Origin: Bacteroidales bacterium | Lineage (GTDB): Bacteria > Bacteroidota > Bacteroidia > Bacteroidales > FEN-979 | DNA: 64,000 nucleotides | Assembly (NCBI GenBank): GCA_023231065.1 | Contig: JALNWE010000004.1 | Span: forward strand, 1 to 64,000 | Direction: 5' to 3' | Shown: in pieces, positions 17,428-27,465 of the stretch | Position numbering within the stretch: the stretch's first letter is position 1 | Layout of the letters: every line of letters starts with the position of its first letter | The notes under the pieces: model-generated | Databases searched by the model: none | The model's input: the letters and a program-made list of their open reading frames with translations, nothing else | What the model was told of the DNA's origin: nothing | Program-made: the position numbers and the translations under genes

Positions 17428-17640
17428 TCATGGTTTTTTGGATTTCTGTGTCCGGTATGCAAAAAACAACATAAGGAGGCCAAAGATCAGCATCCCGATC
17501 CCGGACCAGAGATTGACATTGATCCCCAGTGACCGGGAGTAAAGTAAAACATCGCCATTGGTAAATAATCCGAAAATAGTAAGTAATAGTCCCAGAATGC
17601 TGAACATTAATCCGATCGGAAGCTTTATATCGATACCCAT
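17428..17640 (-). CDS. Small two-helix membrane protein
   Basis: A 70-residue protein with two hydrophobic helices (about 6-26, LPIGLMFSILGLLLTIFGLF; about 42-62, LWSGIGMLIFGLLMLFFAY) joined by a short polar loop and ending in a Lys-rich tail (RTQKSKKP). It resembles small membrane proteins often seen beside SSS-type symporters in Bacteroidota, and it lies between the SSS gene (67 bp upstream) and the alkyltransferase. Whether it assists the symporter is unknown. Confidence 0.65.
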   Translation of the reverse strand: MGIDIKLPIGLMFSILGLLLTIFGLFTNGDVLLYSRSLGINVNLWSGIGMLIFGLLMLFFAYRTQKSKKP

Positions 17641-17707
17641 TTTAGTGAAGGATTTATGTTATTAATGTTAATTTCAAAAGGTTTAAATATCATCAGGTTG
17701 ACCATTT

Positions 17708-19438
17708 TTACCAAAACAGGATGGTCAGGATTGTAGCGATTGCCAGTACAACGATTGCCAGCGTCGTTGACCTTGAATACCAGGGTACATTTCCTTCTTT
17801 GAATTTCGGGGTCAGTGAATAGACAAGCCCTTTAAGATCGCCGTCTGATTTCTTTTGTTTTGTTAAAAGTGAAACCAATACGGTGACGATGGTAGCGGTT
17901 GTCCATGCAAAGATGGCGGTCCAGAAGTTCTGGGCCATTTCGACGGGATAGGTATATACCTGACAGATCCATCCTCCTTTAACCAGGGTTGCGGCTCCCA
18001 GGGGAGCTGTTAATCCATGGTGGAGCAAGGCGATAACGAACCCTGCCAATAACCCGGAGAAGGCGGCATGTCCTGTAGTCCGTTTCCAGAACATACCCAG
18101 GAAGATTACCGCGAACAAGGGAGCGTTGATCATCGAAAAGATGGTTTGCAGAAAATCCATGATATTTCCGAAAAGGCTTGCCAGATAAGCTGCTGCAATG
18201 CTGACGATGACCCCGAAGATCGTAGCCATGCGGCCGACAAATAAATAATGTTTATCATCGGTTTCTTTGTTCCCGGTGACTGGACGGATATAACTCTGAT
18301 AGATATCATAGGTCCAGACTGTATTGAATGCAGAGACATTGCCCGCCATCCCCGACATGAAGGAAGCCAGGAGGGCCGTAATGCCCAATCCAAGGACACC
18401 GGCTGGAAGATATTGTTTCAGCAAGGCAATGATGGTATAATCATAATTGTAATGACCCGGCGAAATTTCAGGTAATGAAAAACCGGATCCTGGTTTATTC
18501 AGCAGGACAAGGGCTGCTATTCCGGGAACGATGATCAGGAAAGGGACGAACATCTTAGGTAAGGCCCCGATCAGCGGTGTATTCCGGGCAGCCGTAGGTG
18601 ATTTGGCCGACATGGCCCGTTGCACGATCAGGAAGTTGGTGCACCAGTATCCGAAAGAAAGGACGAAGCCGAGGCCCGCGAAGATCCCATACCATTCGAC
18701 TCCCAGAGGATTTGCAGAAGCCGAACCGGTATATTTCCAGGTTGTAGTCCAGGTATCCGGAGCATATCCTTTAGCTGAAACAATCGGGGCCAGTTGTTCC
18801 TTCATTCCTTCCCAGCCTCCCAGGTCCTGCAAGCTTAAAAGCACGATGGGCAATAAACCAATCACAATGATAAAGAACTGTAATACTTCATTGTATATGG
18901 CTGATGAAAGACCGCCGAGGTAGGTATATCCAAGAACGATGGCTGCTGACAGGATCAAACTAAGATGAAAGTTCCATCCCAGGACTCTTTCCATCAGGAT
19001 GGCCAGGGCATACATCGAGATGCCGGAAGCAAGAATGGTCATCACGGCAAAAAGTATAGCATTCAGGCCCCGCGTTTTCTCATCGAACCGCAGTTTGAGG
19101 TATTCCGGGACTGATCTTGCTTTTGATCCATAGTAGAAAGGCATCATGAACAAGGCTAAAAAAACCATGGCAGGAATGGCCCCTACCCAGTAAAAATGTG
19201 CGGTAAGCATACCGTATTTGGCCCCTGAACCCGTCATTCCCATCACTTCAAGGGCGCCCAGGTTCGTGGAAATAAAAGCCAGGCCGGCAACCCAGGCTGG
19301 CATGGCCCTTCCGGCTTCAAGAAATGCATTGGCTGTTTTCATATACCGTTTTAGCGCCCAACCAATACCGAGTACGAAAACAAAGTAAACAAGCATGATG
19401 GTGTAGTCGATCCAACTTAAAGTGAAGCCTGTGTCCAT
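17708..19438 (-). CDS. Sodium:solute symporter (SSS family), probable sugar uptake
   Basis: A 576-residue inner-membrane protein with about 14 hydrophobic segments. SSS landmarks are present: the N-terminal SWIDYTIMLVYFVFVLGIGW helix, FLEAGRAMPAWVAGLAFISTNLGALEVMGM, YLKLRFDEKTRGLNA, the long central stretch ALLASFMSGMAGNVSAFNTVW, and the late MINAPLFAVIFLGMFWKR. The SGLT-like features suggest sodium-coupled uptake of a sugar, most simply glucose or a short glucoside released by the glucanases. It is the last large gene of the minus-strand glucan locus (75 bp after the GH94). The gap to the GH94 stop holds no visible terminator. Confidence 0.85.
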   Translation of the reverse strand: MDTGFTLSWIDYTIMLVYFVFVLGIGWALKRYMKTANAFLEAGRAMPAWVAGLAFISTNLGALEVMGMTGSGAKYGMLTAHFYWVGAIPAMVFLALFMMPFYYGSKARSVPEYLKLRFDEKTRGLNAILFAVMTILASGISMYALAILMERVLGWNFHLSLILSAAIVLGYTYLGGLSSAIYNEVLQFFIIVIGLLPIVLLSLQDLGGWEGMKEQLAPIVSAKGYAPDTWTTTWKYTGSASANPLGVEWYGIFAGLGFVLSFGYWCTNFLIVQRAMSAKSPTAARNTPLIGALPKMFVPFLIIVPGIAALVLLNKPGSGFSLPEISPGHYNYDYTIIALLKQYLPAGVLGLGITALLASFMSGMAGNVSAFNTVWTYDIYQSYIRPVTGNKETDDKHYLFVGRMATIFGVIVSIAAAYLASLFGNIMDFLQTIFSMINAPLFAVIFLGMFWKRTTGHAAFSGLLAGFVIALLHHGLTAPLGAATLVKGGWICQVYTYPVEMAQNFWTAIFAWTTATIVTVLVSLLTKQKKSDGDLKGLVYSLTPKFKEGNVPWYSRSTTLAIVVLAIATILTILFW

Positions 19439-19513
19439 AGTGTTTATGATTTAATTATAAGAGTACTACAAACATAAAAAAAAATCCGATGTAGTTAAAC
19501 CTCTTCGAAGGGA

Positions 19514-22500
19514 TTACAACCTTACTTCAATAAAATTATGTGGTTTGGTCAGCATGGACATAAACTGATCCTTTGAAATAACCGCCCCACCCTGGCGATA
19601 ACTGTTCCCTTCATCCCCGAAAGTCACAGGAATGCCATTGATGGTAATGGATTTTGGGCCAAAACTGTCTTCTTTGACCGTATATAAAAAGGTTACCGGA
19701 TGACCCATGAAATCCAGGGAGGCCGACAGGCCATCCAGGGATCGCGGAATTACCGGATCTATAATCACCTTACCGGATTCAGTCCGTAAACCCAGCAGCC
19801 TTGAAACGACAAGTCCAATGTAAATACCTGGTCCGCTGGAATAAACCCTCCATCCTCCTTTCAGGGTGATTTTTCCTGTTTTTATCTCATCGTAAAGTTC
19901 ATCGGCTTCATACCGGTTTTTAAAAGTAACATCCGAGCTACTGTAATAACAATTGGATTGGCGGATATCACCACAGGGGACGATTTCCCTGTAGCCAACC
20001 GGATTTGCCTGGCGAAGGGCTTTCAGAAAAGCCTCTGCCCTACCTGTGCGGGCCAGCGCTTCTGCATACCGGATATGCTCATGAACATACATGAGGCCAA
20101 TCTCACGGCCAAAGAAAGTACTGCTCTCCGCTCTCTGAAAGAGGGCCTGGATGCCTCCCTTATAGGGAAGGGGCCGGTCCATCAGCCGGGCCCCGTCAGG
20201 GCCTTTCAGGTGCATTTCAATGAGATCCTGGTGGCGTAGCGCTTGTTCCTTTGTGAATATCCCACTGATCACGCCCCGGTCCATCGGCAGGATGCTGTAC
20301 CGGATGCTAGTCATAGTATCACCCGGATGAAGCAATAAACTGATGCTGCGATCTTCTTCAACCAAACCATATCCTGCAACCACGCCATCCTTGATCAGAT
20401 ATCGGTTGAAATCCGATTTGATTTGTTTTGATATTTCTTTTAATTCATTGGATTTTGATTCATCACCTGTCAGCTCATAGACGGCCTGGTACTGGTTAAA
20501 GGCCTGGTAATTCATTTCAACCGTCCAGCTTGAGATCATCCGTTGCGCCAATTCCTTGTTAACCGGTTGCAGGGAATCATTCCAGTCACCGCCCCCAAAG
20601 GGGACCAGCGCCGTGCCGGGAATAAAGGAGCCAACGATCATCCTGATCAGCCGGTCAATATGCTCGCTGAGGGGTGTATGTTCCGCATAAGCAATCCCTT
20701 TTTCATGATAATAAGGTAAAATCCCGTCGAGGATATTCAGGTCACCGGTCACTTTGATATAATTACTCAGGGCAATGATGCACCAGTAATAAACATCCCC
20801 GTGTGAACTGTAGGCCCGGATATTGGAATAACTGTCGAACATCCACCATTGCGGCCAGCCGCCATCCTGATTTTGATTTGAGAAAATGATACGCAGCGCC
20901 TGCCGGGCCGCATCATATTTTTCCAAACACAGCAACAGGTCAAACGGTCCCTGGGCGATATCCCTTGTCCCCCAGGCTGCGCCACTGAATTGCTCCAGGC
21001 CATAAGGCGTCAGAAAATGGGTAAGGGCATTCATGCCATACCATGGCAGGATCTCCTGAATGGCAGCGATATCTTCCTGATCCCCCTTTAATGATAGGTT
21101 TAAACACAAGTCCTGCCACGAAGATTGGGCGTCATGGCAATCAGAAAACCACTGGTCGCCGGTCCTGTTGATACACTTATCCGGGCTGTATTCCCTGCAT
21201 ACCTCACCCACGAAACTCATGAAGAAACCCGTTGTTTCGCGGACATCGATCACAAATAAGGAATTTCCATGGTTTTTTTCATCATCGAACAGTACTTCGG
21301 CCCTGCTATTTTGATTATCAAATCCATCAGCAAAGATTTTAAATTGTGCGTTTGGAAATTTTCCGGCAATCATACTTTCCGGCCCTGGCCTGGCGATGAA
21401 CTCACCAGCGCTGTTTCCCTGTATAATCTTCCAGCCGTTCAGTGGATCAAAGTGATGGGTGATCAAAAGACTGACCTTTGGCCCACGAAAAACTTTGAAG
21501 TCCATATTGACCCTTGGCGCTGTTTTAGAGGTCCAGGCGCGGACCTGAAAACAATGGTCCCCGGATTTATAAATCCACCGGCAGTGATTCAGCCCGATCT
21601 CAAAAGCTGACGGAACGCCCAACAAAAATCTCCGGCCTTCGGTCTCAACAAAAATTCGTTGCCCGGTTTCGGGTTCGAGATTAAAAGAGCTGTTACAAAT
21701 GGATAGAAAAACATTGAAATTGGTGTTCCCCTGTGAAAGATGCGAATTGAAAACCCCGAAGGCATAGGCCGTTGTCGCGACGGTGTTTTCATCGGGCACA
21801 TATCCTGATTTTGCCTGCATGATATGGCCATGGGGACGGTCAGCCAAAACCTCTTTTGCGCGCAGCATCACATGGTTATTATCCTGGCAAAAAAAGGATA
21901 GCAATTGCCCGTTTTCCGATTCATCGTGACGCCGTTTGCTACCGAAAAATTGTTCAAGCTCCTGTTCATTCAGGTCGTCAACCGGTAAAAAACAAGAGGT
22001 ATTGAAGAAATTCCTCACCGGAGCCTGGAATTTTTGCGTATCCCGGAAGGCGCTCTTGTCAGATTGAGGTGACAATCCATCCCTGAATTCTGACATCAAG
22101 CCGGATAACCGTTTCAGATCATTTCCTGATGTTGCCTGGGAGTGATCCTGTAAATAGGTCGCTGTAAAAATACTTTGGCGATGTTCCCCGTGCAACAATG
22201 TAAATGGTGTTTCCTGCAAAGCAAGCACAGAAGATTCCCCTGCATATTCGCCTCCCAGCTTACTGTCAAGCAAACTTTCCGGGATCCCGGTTTCCCTGTA
22301 TGTTTTACCATAAAACTGCATACCATCGACACTTCCGGCTATGGCGTTATTCCTGCATGCTAACATTATCCAGGGATTACCAACCGGTCCTTTCATGTTC
22401 TGACGGCAGCATATAACAGAGCCATAATTGGGATCTTCCAGGATTCGCCGTTCAATATATTGACTTACATAATATTCATTGATCAACCCATCCGTAATCG

Positions 22501-22876
22501 GTTTCAGACCGACATCCTGGACATAGATCAAGTCAAGGTCAACCTGGTCATCTGTCGGATTGGAAACATCAACTGACCATTGCCAGCTCAGGCTTTTTTT
22601 TGAAAGCTGTAACGCACAGGTATAATGAAGACCAGCCCAACATCCTTTCGCCACGAAAATATTGCCGGTCACCATGAATTGGCTGTTACTTTCCGGTCCC
22701 AAAAGGGCCTTATGCCCCAAGGGTTCTGTTCTTCTTCGTAAATAAAGGTTCGCTCCTGATTTTGAAAAGGGTGTTGCTGCTTTAAGGCTTATCCTGATGG
22801 GACCGGCCTCAATGCTCTTTACGGAACCATTTTCCAGAAAATCAATGGAGAGGCCAAGGGGATTTTTAATTTTCAT
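19514..22876 (-). CDS. GH94, probable 1,2-beta-oligoglucan phosphorylase
   Basis: The 1120-residue length matches 1,2-beta-oligoglucan phosphorylases (about 1110-1120) rather than cellobiose phosphorylase (about 800) or the much longer cyclic glucan synthases. There is no signal peptide, so it is cytoplasmic. The (alpha/alpha)6 core contains WGTRDIAQGPFDLL, QDGGWPQWWMFD, SSHGDVYYWCIIAL and VPFGGGDWNDSLQPV near residue 763, where the Asp after Trp-Asn is the conserved GH94 general acid. It is expected to split 1,2-beta-glucans with phosphate, giving glucose 1-phosphate and a shortened chain. Its start overlaps the GH35 stop by 11 bp, and the neighbouring GH144, GH35 and GH3 genes fit that substrate. 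The exact linkage remains an inference from length and context. Confidence 0.75.
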   Translation of the reverse strand: MKIKNPLGLSIDFLENGSVKSIEAGPIRISLKAATPFSKSGANLYLRRRTEPLGHKALLGPESNSQFMVTGNIFVAKGCWAGLHYTCALQLSKKSLSWQWSVDVSNPTDDQVDLDLIYVQDVGLKPITDGLINEYYVSQYIERRILEDPNYGSVICCRQNMKGPVGNPWIMLACRNNAIAGSVDGMQFYGKTYRETGIPESLLDSKLGGEYAGESSVLALQETPFTLLHGEHRQSIFTATYLQDHSQATSGNDLKRLSGLMSEFRDGLSPQSDKSAFRDTQKFQAPVRNFFNTSCFLPVDDLNEQELEQFFGSKRRHDESENGQLLSFFCQDNNHVMLRAKEVLADRPHGHIMQAKSGYVPDENTVATTAYAFGVFNSHLSQGNTNFNVFLSICNSSFNLEPETGQRIFVETEGRRFLLGVPSAFEIGLNHCRWIYKSGDHCFQVRAWTSKTAPRVNMDFKVFRGPKVSLLITHHFDPLNGWKIIQGNSAGEFIARPGPESMIAGKFPNAQFKIFADGFDNQNSRAEVLFDDEKNHGNSLFVIDVRETTGFFMSFVGEVCREYSPDKCINRTGDQWFSDCHDAQSSWQDLCLNLSLKGDQEDIAAIQEILPWYGMNALTHFLTPYGLEQFSGAAWGTRDIAQGPFDLLLCLEKYDAARQALRIIFSNQNQDGGWPQWWMFDSYSNIRAYSSHGDVYYWCIIALSNYIKVTGDLNILDGILPYYHEKGIAYAEHTPLSEHIDRLIRMIVGSFIPGTALVPFGGGDWNDSLQPVNKELAQRMISSWTVEMNYQAFNQYQAVYELTGDESKSNELKEISKQIKSDFNRYLIKDGVVAGYGLVEEDRSISLLLHPGDTMTSIRYSILPMDRGVISGIFTKEQALRHQDLIEMHLKGPDGARLMDRPLPYKGGIQALFQRAESSTFFGREIGLMYVHEHIRYAEALARTGRAEAFLKALRQANPVGYREIVPCGDIRQSNCYYSSSDVTFKNRYEADELYDEIKTGKITLKGGWRVYSSGPGIYIGLVVSRLLGLRTESGKVIIDPVIPRSLDGLSASLDFMGHPVTFLYTVKEDSFGPKSITINGIPVTFGDEGNSYRQGGAVISKDQFMSMLTKPHNFIEVRL

Positions 22877-25307
22877 TTCCTGGTTTATATTTCAGGATCA
22901 TTTTTTCCCTGTGTGCATGACTGTACAGGATTGCAACACGGTTGACGGAACGGGCCATTTTAACCGCAACACCGTTTATTGTTGCAGATCCGATCCTGTT
23001 CACATTTGCGCCTTCGAAGACGATCTCACCGGCGAGGTCGCGATCCCCATACAGGATGATTTCAACCTGGCCCGCTTTACATTCCATGCCAAGAATATCC
23101 GAAGTAGTGTGCAGTATCTTCAATCCGGGACATACTTCCATACACAGGGGCGTTAATATGGCATACAAGGCAGGCCATAACAGATCACCCTTTAAAAAGG
23201 GGATGGTGATGGTTTCGCCACTTTCGGGATGGGTGTACGACACGTTGCCTTTTTGCTCTTCGTTATAATAATTTCCCACGAAAAGCAAACCCTCCTGGTT
23301 AACCGTGAAGCGTTCCCTTACGACGATAAAATCATTGTTGGACGATGCCTGCCTGAGTTTTGCCCCTGATCGCTTCAATATCGTCTCATAGACCGGTTTG
23401 TCAGCTTCGGTGTCGAATCCGATCCATGTCCCCAGATGGATCACGGTTCCGTTTCCAAGGGCTTTTAAGAATCCACAGGCTGTCCCGTTCAGCGTCCTGG
23501 CGATAATTTCTGCGCCGGAAAGGGAACCTTCAGGATAAATGATCAGGGGATTGGAACATTTGATGTCTTTCAGGTCAAATACATCGACCAAAGGCGAATC
23601 TATAATCTCTCTTCCGGAAGGCGCAATTGGCAAACTATCGCGAAGAATTGTGCAAGGTTTTTGAGACATCTCCCGATCAGGCAGGTATGGAAAAACGACC
23701 AATTGACCGCCTGCCCTTGTATAATCCACGAGGGTTTGCTGATCCACCGCGTTCATTTCGTCTGTGCTGAATGCCCATACTTGTTTGTAGCGCAGCAGGG
23801 TTTCGGCAGATGCTTTGGTCAGATCAATCATATTATAATCTATATTCATGACCTGAAGGGCTTTCAGCAATCCATCGAAATATGCCGGCCGGCGAATGGC
23901 AGAGGGGGTGAACAGGAGTTCACATTCAGCGCCAACCGGTCTTTCAAGTTCTGTAGCGTAATAAGGAGGATAAAACAGCACACCTACTTCTGCTTTACGT
24001 TTCGCGTTGACGATAAGGCTTTCGGAGGTTCTGATGATGTTGCTCATCCGTTCTACCAAAGGGTATAAACTGGTGTGCCTACCTTCGGCGGTGAGTGGGC
24101 TGAACCAGTAAAAAGTTTCTCCCGAATAGCCTTTATGTTTTGGGTTACGGCCCTGAGAGAACATATAATAATTCCAGCCCGACAGGCCATTGGCGATGCT
24201 TGCTTTATAGAAAAGTTCCATTTCCCGTGGATTGGTCACGACATTATATTCACGGGAGCCGCTCTGGAACTCGGCTGCAAACATTGGTTTATTTCCCTGC
24301 ATGGCATGGGTTACATCATTGATGATACGGTCGTCGTGCAAATTGCGGTATGAAAAGAATTCGGGGATATGGTCCACACCAAAAATGATCCCGCTTTTAT
24401 CCCCGAAAAGCTCATCGTACATCGTGATATTGACCGGGAATTCATACCCATTCCCATAGATCCATCCGGGGAGGTTGTGATATAAAGGAACGCCGACTCC
24501 CCTATCCCTGGCCATTTCGACCAGCATTTTCAGGTAATCCGCATAATACCTTCTCCAGAAACAGTGCCATTCGTAATCACGGCCCCGATCGCCTTTTGAC
24601 GCGTAAGGAAGCTTCCCGTCCGGTGGAAGGCCTATCTGCCCAAAATCATGATATTCAGTTCCCCATAATGTGTTTACCTGATCAACCGAAGAAAATTTAT
24701 CGGAAAGGTATGAGAGGAAGCGATCCTTTACGGCATTCCCGAAGTCTGCCTGTTTGGCTAACCATGAAAAAACGCCTATTTCGTTACAGATCTGCATCAT
24801 GATGATGGCCCCCCCTTTTGAGATCTCCCTTTCATGGATGAAAGGCATGATCTGATCGTACCAGAGCGTCACTTTTTCCAGGTAGTTCGTGTTGAACAGG
24901 CTCACTCCGTCGCTTTGGACGATTTCCCCTTTACGGTTACGCATCTTGACCTCATCCCGATATCGGGCCATGAACCAATCGGGCAATCCGGCCCCGCGGT
25001 ACTCTGCCAGGATAAATGGTCCCGGTTTAACGATGCAATTCAAGCCATGGGCCTGACATCGCCGGAGCCATCCTTTCACGTCGCATTCCGGGCAAGAGGA
25101 TCCGTCCAGGTCAAAGACAGACTCCTGTTGCTCGTGCCATGCCCATGGGATATAAGTACTGACGGTGGTCAACCCGGCATCTCTTGCAGCAGTCAGGTGC
25201 TTGTCCCACAGATCGCGTTTGATCCTGAAATAGTGGATCTCTCCTGAATTGAGAAATACCTTTTTTTCGTTCAGATAAAAACTGTCTTCTTTAATGCTAA
25301 ATGTCAT
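22866..25307 (-). CDS. GH35 enzyme, candidate 1,2-beta-oligoglucan glucosyltransferase
   Basis: An 813-residue cytoplasmic protein (no signal peptide). The N-terminal barrel has the GH35 signature NSGEIHYFRI, DAGLTTVSTYIPWAWHE and CIVKPGPFILAE. The acid/base Glu lies in MMQICNEIG (about residue 173) and the nucleophile Glu in MFAAEFQSG (about 345). The 170-residue spacing is much longer than in classic GH35 beta-galactosidases. A GH35 member from Ignavibacterium album is known to transfer glucosyl units between 1,2-beta-oligoglucans, and this gene overlaps a phosphorylase-type GH94 inside a GH144 locus, so the same activity is inferred here. Automatic labels would say beta-galactosidase. C-terminal beta domains fill residues about 580-813. 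Confidence 0.65.
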   Translation of the reverse strand: MTFSIKEDSFYLNEKKVFLNSGEIHYFRIKRDLWDKHLTAARDAGLTTVSTYIPWAWHEQQESVFDLDGSSCPECDVKGWLRRCQAHGLNCIVKPGPFILAEYRGAGLPDWFMARYRDEVKMRNRKGEIVQSDGVSLFNTNYLEKVTLWYDQIMPFIHEREISKGGAIIMMQICNEIGVFSWLAKQADFGNAVKDRFLSYLSDKFSSVDQVNTLWGTEYHDFGQIGLPPDGKLPYASKGDRGRDYEWHCFWRRYYADYLKMLVEMARDRGVGVPLYHNLPGWIYGNGYEFPVNITMYDELFGDKSGIIFGVDHIPEFFSYRNLHDDRIINDVTHAMQGNKPMFAAEFQSGSREYNVVTNPREMELFYKASIANGLSGWNYYMFSQGRNPKHKGYSGETFYWFSPLTAEGRHTSLYPLVERMSNIIRTSESLIVNAKRKAEVGVLFYPPYYATELERPVGAECELLFTPSAIRRPAYFDGLLKALQVMNIDYNMIDLTKASAETLLRYKQVWAFSTDEMNAVDQQTLVDYTRAGGQLVVFPYLPDREMSQKPCTILRDSLPIAPSGREIIDSPLVDVFDLKDIKCSNPLIIYPEGSLSGAEIIARTLNGTACGFLKALGNGTVIHLGTWIGFDTEADKPVYETILKRSGAKLRQASSNNDFIVVRERFTVNQEGLLFVGNYYNEEQKGNVSYTHPESGETITIPFLKGDLLWPALYAILTPLCMEVCPGLKILHTTSDILGMECKAGQVEIILYGDRDLAGEIVFEGANVNRIGSATINGVAVKMARSVNRVAILYSHAHREKMILKYKPGNEN

Positions 25308-25325
25308 CCCGCTGGTTTTTCATGG

Positions 25326-27410
25326 CTACAATTGCTGGTCCCCCGACAGGTTGGTTTGATTAGAACGTTCTGCATTCCTTTGCTTGAGGAGCTCTTTAAT
25401 TTCACGGGAACGTTTTTCTGTCAGGGTATAACGGAGAATGAAGAAAATAGAAAAAATGCTTAATAAGAGTGGCAGGCCGATCTCAACAACGCGCATCATT
25501 AAAAGCGTATAAGGAGTCTGTTTGGTAAGTGGGACGATTTCGTTTTCAATGGCGCCCAGCTCTTTATCAAGTATGGTCATGGGCGAGCTGGCGTCCATAA
25601 CAACCAGCCGGTTGTCAACGAATGAGATATCCTGCAGGAGCCCTTGATAATGAGTTTTGCTGTTTTTGGTTTCTAGGGATTTTGATTTCAGGTGCGACAT
25701 CAGTTCAAATGTAACTATTTTTGCCTTTTCAAATTTGGCGCGAAGCGTTAAGGGAATTACATTCCGTATCAAAGAATCGGTCCGGACGGGCCCGGCCTGG
25801 ATTGTTTTTCCCAGATGCAACTTAGCCTGTTCCAACAGGATCACCGTGGACTTAGTGGATGTCAGCGCGTTGAGTAGCATATTTTTGCGTTGGCCTTGAT
25901 AGGCGGGAAGGTTCTGGTTGGTCTCTTCTTGTTTTTTTTGAATTTCCTTTTCCAGGTAAGCCTGATATTCTTTTGCTTCTTCGAGCGCTTCGGAACATTG
26001 TGCCCGGGTGTTCCCGATCCATTCCCTATTGGCGTTGGTCAGTCCTTTGTAACCTTCCCAATACTGGACCTTGCTGCGTATTGCCCGGATGCTTCCCTGC
26101 AAACCATCCACTTTTGTAACCTGGTTTTCGTCGAACATGGTCAACACGATGAGGATGCCGGCAACAAAACTAGCTAATGCGGTCCCCATCTTAATGAACC
26201 ACCAGAAAATCGAATAAAAGCTACCTTCAGAGCGATAACCGGTCCTTAATTCTTCTTCATCACAGATGTCGCCAACCATAGATGAGCCCAGCGTAAAGAA
26301 AAACAACATACCGGTTGAGAGCAGGACCGTTGGAATAATGATCAGGTATGGATAGTTTGGGTTGTAGCAGACAATCTTGGAGAGTTGTGCCAGGCACATA
26401 AGCAAAATAGCGACAGTAAGGGTATTCCGTTTACCGATTTTAGGGCTGATCCAGTTCAGGGGGAAAACAGCAAGCAAACCGGTAATGGCCCAAACGGTCC
26501 CATTGATGCCCAACAAGGTGGCGCCTGCCACTTTATCACCGCCAAAAACATAAAAAATCGGGATGTACGATCCTAAAAGCTGGACAAAGTTAAAACCCAT
26601 GGCCAGGGTGAAGATAGTGAGCGTCAGCATAATAAAGTTCTTGTTCCTGATCGTGGCGTTCATATCTTTCCAGAAGGGGGTCTTTTCATGCTTAACAGCT
26701 TTGACGAACCCAGGCTCGCGTAATGTAAAAGTCCACCATAAAGTAAGCGGGACCAGGATAGCGGCAATCAGTATGGATACATATCGCATCCCATCGGCTT
26801 CATTTCCTCCGGGGCCTTTGAATACTTCCATGCTGGCTAACGCGAAAAGCCAGGGTGTGCTCATAGCGAAGAGATTGCCAATAAAACTCTTGGCGCTGAA
26901 GAGACGGGTACGTTCATGATAATCCGTGGTCATCTCCATACCCAGGGCGCCATGAGGAATTTCAAAAATATTGACGGAAGTGAAAAAAAGCAAAAGGGCA
27001 AAAAGAATATAACAAAGCTGAAATGCATGGAATCCCGATTCTGTCGGGAACCAGGTACGCACCATATCCCCTTTGGGGATCCACCACATGACAACGAAAA
27101 ACACGGCTACGAGCAGTCCTCCAATCAGGAGGAAAGGGCGACGGCGTCCCCACCGGGTCCGGGTATTATCTGAGAGATGGCCGATAATCGGATCAGAGAG
27201 CGCATCCCATAAACGCGGGATGATCAAAATGAACCCGAGCCAGAAAGCGCTGAGCCCCAGACTTATATTTCCCATCAACCCAACGAGTATCCCGGCTATG
27301 TTGAAAAGGGCAATGGGAATGATGCCCCCGGCGCCATAAGCTGCCAATTGTGAAAAGGGAATGTGATCTTCAGGTTTGGTAGTGTGTTCCTGTTTTTTTT
27401 CTTCTTTCAT
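25326..27410 (-). CDS. GPH-family sugar:cation symporter with large hydrophilic insertion
   Basis: The 694 residues begin with a typical GPH/melibiose-type start: FSQLAAYGAGGIIPIALFNI, then PRLWDALSDPIIGHLSDNTR and TRWGRRRPFLLIG. Eleven hydrophobic segments run to about 423, followed by a roughly 205-residue polar, coiled-coil-rich insertion (about 425-632, for example SEALEEAKEYQAYLEKEIQK), and then the last membrane helix (MMRVVEIGLPLLLSIFSIFF) with a charged tail. Usual members are 450-500 residues long. It most likely carries sophoro-oligosaccharides from periplasm to cytosol for the GH35 and GH94 encoded just downstream (18 bp away). The topology puts the insertion between helices 11 and 12, on the non-cytoplasmic face if the usual 12-helix layout holds. 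Confidence 0.8.
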   Translation of the reverse strand: MKEEKKQEHTTKPEDHIPFSQLAAYGAGGIIPIALFNIAGILVGLMGNISLGLSAFWLGFILIIPRLWDALSDPIIGHLSDNTRTRWGRRRPFLLIGGLLVAVFFVVMWWIPKGDMVRTWFPTESGFHAFQLCYILFALLLFFTSVNIFEIPHGALGMEMTTDYHERTRLFSAKSFIGNLFAMSTPWLFALASMEVFKGPGGNEADGMRYVSILIAAILVPLTLWWTFTLREPGFVKAVKHEKTPFWKDMNATIRNKNFIMLTLTIFTLAMGFNFVQLLGSYIPIFYVFGGDKVAGATLLGINGTVWAITGLLAVFPLNWISPKIGKRNTLTVAILLMCLAQLSKIVCYNPNYPYLIIIPTVLLSTGMLFFFTLGSSMVGDICDEEELRTGYRSEGSFYSIFWWFIKMGTALASFVAGILIVLTMFDENQVTKVDGLQGSIRAIRSKVQYWEGYKGLTNANREWIGNTRAQCSEALEEAKEYQAYLEKEIQKKQEETNQNLPAYQGQRKNMLLNALTSTKSTVILLEQAKLHLGKTIQAGPVRTDSLIRNVIPLTLRAKFEKAKIVTFELMSHLKSKSLETKNSKTHYQGLLQDISFVDNRLVVMDASSPMTILDKELGAIENEIVPLTKQTPYTLLMMRVVEIGLPLLLSIFSIFFILRYTLTEKRSREIKELLKQRNAERSNQTNLSGDQQL

Positions 27411-27465
27411 ATAGTTATCTGTCGTTTTTTTCGTTGATGAGTTGTCGGGCGGCGCTGAAATCCTG

